This document shows, piece by piece, positions 1-5,646 of a stretch of DNA of 5,646 bases. The DNA is taken from positions 1 through 5,646 of the forward strand of contig CANGUI010000146.1 of assembly GCA_947457025.1 (NCBI GenBank), given 5' to 3'. A model generated the notes under the pieces. That model was not told the DNA's origin. It made no database searches and worked only from the letters and a program-made list of their open reading frames with translations. The position numbers and the translations under genes were made by a program. Positions within the stretch are counted from its first letter, which is position 1, and each line of letters opens with the position of its first letter. The stretch is from Flammeovirgaceae bacterium. Lineage in GTDB: Bacteria > Bacteroidota > Bacteroidia > Cytophagales > Cyclobacteriaceae.

Positions 1-728
1 TGACCGCCCTCCTGAATAAGCGTTATCGTATCACCCGCCTTGAGCAACGGCAGCAAACGGCGGGTGCACCGGAAGGGAACGACAAAATCACGCCTTCCGG
101 CAAACAGGTGCATTGGGCACACAACATGGCGCATAGCTTGCTGGTTATCGAACCTGTATTTAAAGAAGAATATGGGCGGTAGAAACGGAAAATAGGTATA
201 AAATAAATCCCGCATGGATGAAAACGGCGTTTCCAGGATGAGCTGAGCACAGGAATACCGGGAAGCGATGTAGGTTGCAGCCGCACTTCCGAGCGAGCGA
301 CCGTAAACGATGATTTTTTCCGGGGGGTACCGTTCTGCTGCCCATCGATACCAGGCACCAGCGTCCGCATAAAAGAGGGACTCCGATCGCGGACCGGTGC
401 TGCGACCGTAGCCGCGGTAGTCCGGCACCAACACATCGTAATCCAGGTGGCGAAACTGGGTGGCGATTTGACCCCAGCGGCTGACGTTGCCGCGATTACC
501 GTGAAAAAACAGAACGAGACCACGAGCCTCTTGTTGTTGGAAATAAACGCCGTTTAGGCGCCCGCCTCCCTCACCCGCCAGCCAGATATCGAGGTGGGGA
601 AAATCAAAACGCAGCTTTACCGTTTCCGGCAAAACAGAAAAACGAAAAATGAAAAAATCCTGCCATACGCGGGTGCATAAGTTACCGACCAACCAAAGAA
701 CAACTGCAGACGTCGCGAACAACACCAT
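1..728 (-). CDS. Membrane-anchored alpha/beta hydrolase, FrsA/ABHD13-like (3' end cut by window edge)
   Basis: This is a partial gene: 242 codons read leftwards from ATG 728-726 and the frame is still open at base 1. An in-frame TAA lies a short way upstream with no ATG between, which supports this start. Residues about 2-17 are hydrophobic (LFATSAVVLWLVGNL) and look like an N-terminal membrane anchor or uncleaved signal. The hydrolase core follows: the oxyanion-loop motif HGNRGN at 76-81, strand and loop DYRGYGRS at 103-110, the nucleophile elbow GRSLG with Ser145, and the acid motif GRRDFVVP with Asp214. The catalytic His should lie just beyond the edge, where the frame ends in QEGG. This order is typical of the small serine hydrolases annotated as alpha/beta hydrolase or DUF-type 'bem46/ABHD13-like' proteins, whose substrates are mostly unknown; an esterase, thioesterase or peptidase role is possible. 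It is transcribed divergently from the peptidase operon. Family confidence is high; the substrate cannot be told from sequence. Confidence 0.88.
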   Translation of the reverse strand, partial: MVLFATSAVVLWLVGNLCTRVWQDFFIFRFSVLPETVKLRFDFPHLDIWLAGEGGGRLNGVYFQQQEARGLVLFFHGNRGNVSRWGQIATQFRHLDYDVLVPDYRGYGRSTGPRSESLFYADAGAWYRWAAERYPPEKIIVYGRSLGSAAATYIASRYSCAQLILETPFSSMRDLFYTYFPFLPPIFFFKYRFDNQQAMRHVVCPMHLFAGRRDFVVPFRCTRRLLPLLKAGDTITLIQEGG

Positions 729-1009
729 AAACTCTACGCTGCCACCCGCAACAGTAATCGATTATTAAACGTTGTGGTCAGCACCGAAATAGCAGGTAAG
801 GGTTCGTTGCAACAATCAGGATGGCCCAACTTGAATCTCTCCGAGAATCGCCCGGAGTCCCGGCATGGAGCCATATTCCATCCCTCGAAAACCAAAATAC
901 TCGCTGAAAAATGTAACCCCATATTTTTGATGGTGAAAACTACTAAACAAACGTGACATTTGATGCCCGGATTGAATTTTAGCAGTATCTTGGCGCAGAA
1001 CCATTCTTG
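729..1009. other. Divergent intergenic region between hydrolase and TldD-like operon
   Basis: This stretch separates two genes read in opposite directions, so both promoters should lie here. Two short open frames exist in it (a GTG-started one near 774-956 on plus, another near 816-1004 on minus), but their products look like translated noncoding DNA and have no recognisable motif. Two weak inverted repeats are visible: CTCCG/CGGAG around 837-860 and ATGGA/TCCAT around 864-880. Neither is followed by a T run, so neither looks like a terminator. No RNA gene or riboswitch was recognised. Confidence 0.6.
959..993 (+). promoter_or_regulatory. Weak candidate Bacteroidota-type promoter for the TldD-like operon
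   Basis: TTTG at 959-962 and TATCTTGG at 986-993 resemble the -33 TTTG and -7 TAnnTTTG elements of Bacteroidota promoters, with one mismatch in the second and a spacing of 23 bases, at the long end of what is accepted. Transcription would begin about 1000, leaving a very short leader before the ATG at 1010. Such short motifs arise by chance, so this is only a candidate. Confidence 0.2.
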
Positions 1010-2698
1010 ATGATGAGACCTTATTTTTCGGCAGTTTTCTTTATAATGTTACTAACTGGCAGCTACATGCTGCGGGGTCAGGACGTGCTGCTGCAAACAC
1101 TGAAAACAGAAATTCAGCGCGAGATGACAGGGCTTTCGGCCAGCACGTTACCCGCCTATTACCTCGACTACCGCGTGGAGGATGTTCGCTACTTTCAGGC
1201 TGCCACATCGTTTGGCAGTGTAGTCCAAACCGACAAGGAACGGATGCGTGTGCTTTCAACGCGAGTGAAAGTGGGCGATTACCAGTTAGACAATACCCAT
1301 CCGGGCGCCAGCGACATGGATTTCGAGGGTATGAACGACAGCTACCGCTATGAAATTCTGCCTGTGGACGATCATGAAGCGGCCCTTCGATTTTTGATTT
1401 GGCAAGCCACGCAAAAAAAATACCGAACCGCTGCAGCCACCTACAAGGCCGTCCGGGCCAACCCCCGCACTACCCGTACGGGAGTGCCTGATTTCACACG
1501 GGAAAAAAAAACGAGTTATTATGAAGCCTCCCTGAACGTTGAACTGGACACACTCCGCTGGATCTCCTATCTCAAAGAGTTCTCGGCTCTGTTCCTGAAA
1601 GATCCTGACATCATTTCTGCAGACGCCAGCCTGGAGGTCAACATAAACCGAAAGTATTTTGTCAGCAGCGAAGGCACCGAAATTGTACAAAACATGCCGT
1701 ACACGTACTTACAAGTGAACGCATCCGTCCGATCGAAAGGGCAATTAATTCTGCCACTGAGCCGTTCATTTTTTGCCCGAACTCCCGAAGGTTTACCCAC
1801 TCCGGAAAAAGTGAAGGCCGAACTCGAAAAAATGCTTGCGGTGTTGATCCGATTGAAAGACGCGCCGGCGGCTGAACCTTACACAGGCCCTGCCATTCTG
1901 GATGCTCAGGTAGCTGGTGTTTTTTTTCATGAGATATTCGGTCACCGCGTGGAGGGCCACCGGCTTCGCAGTGACCAGGACGGCCAAACATTTAAGGCAA
2001 AGCTGAACGAAAACGTACTCCCTGCCACGCTTTCGGTTGTTTTCGATCCAACCCTGCAGACGCAGGGCGGGCAACATCTTAATGGCTATTATGTGTTTGA
2101 TGACGAAGGGGTTAAGGGACAACGAGTAGTGAGTGTGCAAAACGGTGTATTAAAGACCTTTCTGATGAGCCGGGCGCCCGTGTCGGGCATTCTAACATCA
2201 AACGGACATGGCCGCGCAGCACCCGGCTCGGACGTTGTAACCCGGCAGAGTAACCTGATTGTAGAAACGAGCAAGCCCCTCAGAATGGAAGAACTCCGCA
2301 AAATGTTGATAAAAGAATGTCAACGGCAGGGGCGTCCGTACGGATACTATTTTAAGGACGTTGTAGGTGGTTTTACTCTGACGGATCGATTCAATCCTAA
2401 TGCCTTCAACATTTTTCCCACCGAAGTATACCGGATCTACGCAAATGGCCGGCCCGATGAATTGGTACAGGGTGTTGACTTGATCGGCACCCCGCTCGCC
2501 ATGTTTGCCGAGATAGTAGCAGCCGGAAACGAGATCGGAGTGTTCACCGGGTTCTGTGGAGCCGAAAGTGGTAGCGTGCCCGTGAGTGCCGTAGCACCAG
2601 CGCTGTTTGTACGGCGAATTGAAACACAGAAGAAACCAAAAACTGAATTGGAAGCTACCCTTCTGAAACGCCCGAGCTTACATTTGCTGAAGAAATGA
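1010..2698 (+). CDS. Exported TldD-like metallopeptidase (catalytic subunit)
   Basis: This is a 562-residue protein of the TldD/PmbA (peptidase U62) family. A signal peptide is visible: basic start MMRPY, hydrophobic stretch about 6-21, and probable cleavage near RGQ-D at about 24. The N-terminal domain (about 25-290) includes SSEGTEI. The metal site is HEIFGH, with His307, Glu308 and His312, followed by RVEGH with an extra His317. Near the C terminus, GFCGAESGSVPVS holds Cys516, matching the CGK-type motif whose Cys is the third zinc ligand in E. coli TldD. All expected ligands are present, so it should be an active zinc peptidase. At 562 residues it is longer than cytosolic TldD (about 480), partly because of the signal peptide. 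A TTG at 1007 extends the frame by one codon and a second ATG follows at 1013; ATG 1010 is preferred. The stop overlaps the next gene by ATGA. The substrate is unknown: TldD/E trims peptides such as microcin B17 precursor, but no such precursor is visible here. Confidence 0.92.
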   Translation: MMRPYFSAVFFIMLLTGSYMLRGQDVLLQTLKTEIQREMTGLSASTLPAYYLDYRVEDVRYFQAATSFGSVVQTDKERMRVLSTRVKVGDYQLDNTHPGASDMDFEGMNDSYRYEILPVDDHEAALRFLIWQATQKKYRTAAATYKAVRANPRTTRTGVPDFTREKKTSYYEASLNVELDTLRWISYLKEFSALFLKDPDIISADASLEVNINRKYFVSSEGTEIVQNMPYTYLQVNASVRSKGQLILPLSRSFFARTPEGLPTPEKVKAELEKMLAVLIRLKDAPAAEPYTGPAILDAQVAGVFFHEIFGHRVEGHRLRSDQDGQTFKAKLNENVLPATLSVVFDPTLQTQGGQHLNGYYVFDDEGVKGQRVVSVQNGVLKTFLMSRAPVSGILTSNGHGRAAPGSDVVTRQSNLIVETSKPLRMEELRKMLIKECQRQGRPYGYYFKDVVGGFTLTDRFNPNAFNIFPTEVYRIYANGRPDELVQGVDLIGTPLAMFAEIVAAGNEIGVFTGFCGAESGSVPVSAVAPALFVRRIETQKKPKTELEATLLKRPSLHLLKK

Positions 2699-4332
2699 GA
2701 CACCTACTGCTCTTTGTTCTGATTACAGCTTCCTTCCTATCTCCAGCGCAGGAGGCTGAAGATGTGGTCATTCACGCCATGCGCGATGAACTGAACCGGA
2801 ATCTTAAGGAATTACAATTACCCAACCACAGCAAACCATTTTTTATCCAATACAGCATTGCCGACTTGAAGATTCACCAGGTAATGGCCTCGATGGGAGC
2901 CCTCCTGAGATCAACCAGTTCCGCTTCACGAACCAAGGCATCCGTACGTATTTTGGTAGGCGACTACGAGTTCAACGATGAAAGTCTCGACAATAATTTG
3001 TACAGCGCACCGGGTAATAATGAAATCGCTCTGCCACTGGAAAATGACTACGAGGGCATCCGCAGATCATTGTGGGTTACCACCGACAACGTGTACAAGA
3101 GTGCTGCCCGTCAGTTCAGCAAGAATGAGGAGACGTTACGCGACCTGAATAAGGAACTCAAAGATGTACCGCACCGCTCATTTGCCCGCCAGGCACCCTT
3201 TACCCTGATGAAGACGCAAACACCACAGCCATTCGCCCGCCAACGTAGGGAGAAGTACGTTCGCGATATCTCGGCTGTTGCCCTCCAATATCCTGAAATC
3301 ATGGGATCAAATGTGGCACTCTCCTTCACTGAAGGGTACAGATATACCGTAAATAGCGAGGGAACAATCATCCGGGTACCAGAAACAATTGCCGTTTTGC
3401 AGGCTAGTGTTCAATTAGAAGATAGTGGTGGTTTATTCCTTTATGACTCGTTTACTGCCTACGCCCGAAACCCCTCCTACTTCCCTCCGGTGGATGAGGC
3501 GGCCCAGCGATTTACCCAGCTAATTGAGCACTTGCTAAAGTCTGGCACTTTGCCAACGCTCCAGGAAGAGTATACCGGACCAGTACTGATCGAAGGCAAA
3601 ACGGTTGCAGAAGTACTCTCCGGCGCGCTCTTCGGTAATCGGGAAACACTGATCCTTTCGAATGACATTCAGAGTGCGAGCGGTTTTCGTATGGAAACTA
3701 CTACCACTGAGGGACGAATCGGGCGCAGTATCATGGACCCAAATATCACGGTGCTGGCCACAAGCCGCACCCGTGATTTTGCCGGTGTTGATCTGCTGGG
3801 TGCCTACGAGGCAGATAGCGAAGGAGTTGTTCCACCCACCGAAATTGTACTGGTTGAAAAAGGTATCTTAAAAAACCTGCTCAATGATCGAACCATTACA
3901 AAATCCGGTCAGACATCAAACGGCCATGCCGGTGGCGCCGGGGTCATTCAAATTCGCGTTGATAATGCAGTCAGTAGATCTGTATTGCGCGATCGACTTC
4001 TGGCAAAAGCCAAAGAAGAGGGTCTCGACCACGCCTTCATCATCCGCGCAACACCCGGAGAGGGCATGCTCCTGATCCGCGTGACACCTGATGGCCAAGA
4101 AGAAGTTGTGCGAGGAGGAAATCTGGGCGATGTTTCATTAAAAACGTTGCGGAGAATTGTTGGAGCCACCCCGGACCAAAAGGCATACCACCTGACCGGC
4201 GCAAGCGAACAGCTTACCAGCTTTATAGTACCAGATGCTGTGCTCTTTCAGGAACTTTCTATCCTACCTGCGGAGAGTCCGCGCTTTGATGAGGAAGTGC
4301 TCGTGGACAACCCGTTAAAAAAATCGAAGTAA
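2695..4332 (+). CDS. Exported TldD/PmbA-family paralogue lacking metal ligands (probable non-catalytic partner)
   Basis: This 545-residue protein has the same overall architecture as the gene before it. Its signal peptide is MRH plus hydrophobic residues 4-15, with likely cleavage after SPA at about 18. Landmarks shared with the upstream protein include GDYEF/GDYQL, NSEGT/SSEGT, YTGP, DSEGV/DDEGV, TSNGHA/TSNGHG and a C-terminal VPDAVLF/VAPALFV. Where the upstream protein has HEIFGH, this one reads GALFGN (310-315), so the two His and the Glu become Gly, Asn and Ala. The C-terminal Cys motif is also gone, replaced by TGASEQLTSFIVP. It should therefore not bind catalytic zinc, and by analogy with TldE/PmbA it probably forms the inactive half of a heterodimer. 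The start is fixed by the ATGA overlap with the upstream stop, which suggests translational coupling and equal production. The resemblance to its neighbour suggests descent by tandem duplication; the canonical TldD/TldE pair is also paralogous, so this need not be recent. Confidence 0.9.
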   Translation: MRHLLLFVLITASFLSPAQEAEDVVIHAMRDELNRNLKELQLPNHSKPFFIQYSIADLKIHQVMASMGALLRSTSSASRTKASVRILVGDYEFNDESLDNNLYSAPGNNEIALPLENDYEGIRRSLWVTTDNVYKSAARQFSKNEETLRDLNKELKDVPHRSFARQAPFTLMKTQTPQPFARQRREKYVRDISAVALQYPEIMGSNVALSFTEGYRYTVNSEGTIIRVPETIAVLQASVQLEDSGGLFLYDSFTAYARNPSYFPPVDEAAQRFTQLIEHLLKSGTLPTLQEEYTGPVLIEGKTVAEVLSGALFGNRETLILSNDIQSASGFRMETTTTEGRIGRSIMDPNITVLATSRTRDFAGVDLLGAYEADSEGVVPPTEIVLVEKGILKNLLNDRTITKSGQTSNGHAGGAGVIQIRVDNAVSRSVLRDRLLAKAKEEGLDHAFIIRATPGEGMLLIRVTPDGQEEVVRGGNLGDVSLKTLRRIVGATPDQKAYHLTGASEQLTSFIVPDAVLFQELSILPAESPRFDEEVLVDNPLKKSK

Positions 4333-4333
4333 A

Positions 4334-4969
4334 ATGGCAGCGGACATGCCCCAACTGGAGCACGTATTTCCGCAGTTTGAGCCTGACTTGATTGAAAAGC
4401 TGAAAGAGCACGGAGAGCTGATTCATTTTAGCGAAGGGGATGTCCTCATGCGTCCGGGACAGTACTTCAAGTACTCGTTTATCATTCTGAATGGCCGTGT
4501 AAAATTATACCGGGAAGGTATTGACGGCGAAGAGTTCTTTCTCTACTACCTTGAACATGGTGATGCGTGCGCACTGAGTATGATCTGTGCCACGAAAAAT
4601 GAGGCCAGCGCACTAAGGGCCATAGCCATGACGGCGGTAGATGCACTGGCAATACCACTGCCATTTATGGACGTCCTGATGAAAACCTATAAGGGATGGT
4701 ACTATTTTGTACTGGAAACCTATCGCTCACGCTTTGAGGAGTTACTTCAGGTCATCGATCAGATTGCCTTTCACAGCCTGGATGAAAAACTATCCTTCTA
4801 CCTGAAACGCCAGTTTGACGCGCTTGGCCCCCGTCTGCCCATTACCCATCAGCAAATTGCAGACGATCTGAATTCATCGCGGGAAGTGATTTCGAGGCTA
4901 CTCAAAAAAATGGAGACAGCAGGAATGGTCGTGGTATCGCGCCATGAAATTATGCGCGGAAGACTCTAA
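4334..4969 (+). CDS. Crp/Fnr-family transcriptional regulator with a Cys pair in the effector domain
   Basis: This 211-residue protein has the two-domain Crp/Fnr layout. Residues about 10-125 form the cyclic-nucleotide-type beta roll, including EGDVLMRPGQ (34-43) and NGRVKLYREG (53-62). A dimerisation helix spans about 122-150. The winged helix-turn-helix at about 168-206 has its recognition helix in SSREVISRLLKKME (181-194). E184, S187 and R188 match the E-xx-SR pattern with which FNR reads TTGAT-like half sites. In the loop that binds cAMP in CRP, the sequence is GDACALSMICATKNEAS (76-92); by alignment, CRP's Glu72 and Arg82 become Leu81 and Ala91, so cAMP binding is unlikely. Cys79 and Cys85 sit in this loop. 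There is no FNR-style N-terminal Cys cluster, so an iron-sulfur oxygen sensor is also unlikely. The gene begins one base after the upstream stop, so it is probably cotranscribed with the peptidase pair; a second Met at residue 5 is a possible start. Its likely target is the following dioxygenase gene. Confidence 0.93.
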   Translation: MAADMPQLEHVFPQFEPDLIEKLKEHGELIHFSEGDVLMRPGQYFKYSFIILNGRVKLYREGIDGEEFFLYYLEHGDACALSMICATKNEASALRAIAMTAVDALAIPLPFMDVLMKTYKGWYYFVLETYRSRFEELLQVIDQIAFHSLDEKLSFYLKRQFDALGPRLPITHQQIADDLNSSREVISRLLKKMETAGMVVVSRHEIMRGRL

Positions 4970-5036
4970 CCCAACGAGCGAAAAGGATACTGTGTATCGC
5001 GGCGGCCACTGCGTGCGCGAAAAATCTCACCACCAG

Positions 5037-5052
5037 CGTGACAAAAGTCATG
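5037..5052. promoter_or_regulatory. Candidate Crp/Fnr operator palindrome CGTGACAAAAGTCATG
   Basis: The 16 bases form an inverted repeat with seven of eight positions paired if the central AAAA is not counted against symmetry at its core: TGAC/GTCA match exactly, the outer C/G match, and one position is G opposite T; the central four bases are not symmetric. The core TGA-N6-TCA is exactly the spacing shared by CRP (TGTGA-N6-TCACA) and FNR (TTGAT-N4-ATCAA) sites. It lies directly after a Crp/Fnr gene and about 50 bases before the next start codon. That it is bound by the neighbouring regulator is inferred from location and form. Confidence 0.5.
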
Positions 5053-5055
5053 GAC

Positions 5056-5082
5056 TTGACACGTGCAGCGTTGCCACTTTTG
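5056..5082 (+). promoter_or_regulatory. Candidate promoter for the MBL-fold gene
   Basis: TTGACA begins at 5056 and CACTTTTG lies at 5075-5082. Read as Bacteroidota elements, TTG is followed after 16 bases by a TAnnTTTG-like box with one mismatch (C for the first T). Transcription would start near 5087, placing the palindrome centre (5044.5) about 42 bases upstream, where class II Crp/Fnr activators bind. No TATAAT-like box is found at the standard sigma-70 spacing. The elements are degenerate, so this is tentative. Confidence 0.3.
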
Positions 5083-5101
5083 CAACCAAACGTTTCTCGA
5101 C

Positions 5102-5646
5102 ATGATCATCGAACAAATTTACACGGGTTGCCTGGCACAGGGTGCCTACTACCTGCAATGTGGAAACGATGCTGCCATCATCGATCCGTTACGCGAAGTT
5201 GGGCCTTACATTCAAAAAGCCAATCGCAATTGCGCTAAGATCCGGTACGTGCTGGAAACCCACTTCCACGCTGATTTCGTTTCTGGCCACCTCGATCTGG
5301 CCCGGATGACGGGAGCAAAAATTATTTATGGTCCCACGGCTCAACCTGCTTTTACTGCTCATATTGCCGCGGATGGCGAGGAGCTTCCGCTGGGATCATG
5401 CCTGATCAAAGTCTTGCATACACCGGGCCACACGCTGGAGTCAGTAACATACTTGCTCCAGAATGAAGAAGGGAAACCTGTGGCAATTTTTACAGGCGAT
5501 ACCGTTTTTCTCGGAGATGTTGGGCGCCCCGACTTAGCGCAGGCAGCCGCCCAAATGACGCGGGAGGAATTGGCCGGCCTGCTGTTCGATAGCATTCAAT
5601 CGAAAATTCTGCCTTTGCCAGACGATGTTATGATCTACCCCGGGCA
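5102..5646 (+). CDS. MBL-fold persulfide dioxygenase-like protein (3' end cut by window edge)
   Basis: This is a partial gene: 181 codons are visible and the frame is open at the right edge. The metallo-beta-lactamase fold is marked by THFHADFVSGH (53-63), TPGHT (107-111) and GDTVFLGDVGRPDL (132-145). His54, His110 and Asp133 correspond to the three iron ligands of human ETHE1 (His79, His135, Asp154). Phe59 replaces the His that would complete the usual HxHxDH dinuclear site, and GRPD resembles the GRTD of ETHE1. This points to a mononuclear-iron sulfur dioxygenase that oxidises glutathione persulfide or a similar low-molecular-weight persulfide to sulfite, acting in the cytoplasm as no signal peptide is seen. 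The last visible residues, MIYPG, lead into the expected YPGH motif. Many relatives carry one or two C-terminal rhodanese domains; whether this one does lies beyond the edge. A glyoxalase II-like hydrolase is the main alternative but is less likely given the ligand pattern. It is probably transcribed from the gap promoter. Confidence 0.87.
   Translation, partial: MIIEQIYTGCLAQGAYYLQCGNDAAIIDPLREVGPYIQKANRNCAKIRYVLETHFHADFVSGHLDLARMTGAKIIYGPTAQPAFTAHIAADGEELPLGSCLIKVLHTPGHTLESVTYLLQNEEGKPVAIFTGDTVFLGDVGRPDLAQAAAQMTREELAGLLFDSIQSKILPLPDDVMIYPG

Larger units (their letters stand above)
4970..5101. other. Regulatory gap between Crp/Fnr gene and MBL-fold gene
   Basis: This 132-bp noncoding stretch holds the palindrome and candidate promoter listed separately. 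A five-base-pair stem (TCGCG 4997-5001 with CGCGA 5016-5020) is followed by A rather than T residues, so no convincing terminator for the regulator gene is present. Confidence 0.7.

Noticed and set aside
23..523. A 166-codon open frame on the minus strand inside the hydrolase gene
   Set aside because: Its product is low-complexity and Cys/Arg/Ser rich with no motif, whereas another minus frame over the same bases encodes a clear alpha/beta hydrolase with Ser145 and Asp214.
774..956. A 60-codon GTG-started frame on plus in the divergent intergenic region
   Set aside because: It has no recognisable motif or promoter-start support and would occupy the upstream region of the divergent genes; chance frames of this length are common.
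1007..1009. TTG as the start of the TldD-like gene
   Set aside because: It adds a single residue and is immediately followed by two ATG codons; ATG at 1010 is the more ordinary start and gives the same signal peptide.
4334..4969. Assignment of the regulator as CRP (cAMP receptor) or as FNR (oxygen sensor)
   Set aside because: The cAMP-contacting Glu and Arg are not conserved, and there is no N-terminal Cys cluster for an iron-sulfur centre.
4997..5024. Stem TCGCG/CGCGA after the regulator gene as an intrinsic terminator
   Set aside because: The stem is only five base pairs with a long loop and is followed by AAAA rather than a T run on the plus strand.
5038..5238. A 66-codon plus frame overlapping the start of the MBL-fold gene
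   Set aside because: It is a shadow frame with an atypical product; the overlapping frame from 5102 has all the MBL motifs.

Overview
The window looks like chromosomal DNA of a member of the Bacteroidota, probably of the Cytophagales type. This is inferred from four things: the gene repertoire (exported TldD-like pair, Crp/Fnr regulator beside a persulfide-dioxygenase-like MBL protein), starts without clear Shine-Dalgarno sequences, promoter-like elements resembling the Bacteroidota TTG/TAnnTTTG type, and a base composition near 50% GC. No rRNA, tRNA, CRISPR array, insertion sequence or phage gene is visible.

Layout. From 728 down to the left edge, on the minus strand, runs the N-terminal part of a membrane-anchored alpha/beta hydrolase of the FrsA/ABHD13-like group; it is cut by the window edge. 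A divergent intergenic region of about 280 bp (729-1009) follows. Then three tightly packed plus-strand genes form a probable operon: a secreted TldD-like metallopeptidase with HExxxH and the downstream Cys (1010-2698), a secreted paralogue in which all the metal ligands are gone (2695-4332, ATGA overlap), and a Crp/Fnr-family regulator one base further on (4334-4969). After a 132-bp gap comes a plus-strand metallo-beta-lactamase-fold protein with the persulfide dioxygenase ligand pattern (5102 to the right edge, truncated).

How the genes may work together. The TldD-like pair repeats the logic of TldD/TldE, with one catalytic and one inactive subunit in a heteromeric peptidase, but both subunits carry signal peptides and so should act outside the cytoplasm, unlike the Escherichia coli enzyme. 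The Crp/Fnr protein lacks the cAMP-contacting residues of CRP, carries two cysteines (C79, C85) at the equivalent loop, and has an FNR-like recognition helix. A near-perfect 16-bp palindrome with the TGA-N6-TCA core of Crp/Fnr sites lies at 5037-5052, between the regulator and the dioxygenase gene, just upstream of a candidate promoter. The most interesting reading is a thiol- or persulfide-responsive Crp/Fnr switch controlling sulfide/persulfide detoxification. This is a hypothesis; the motifs and the palindrome are directly visible in the sequence.
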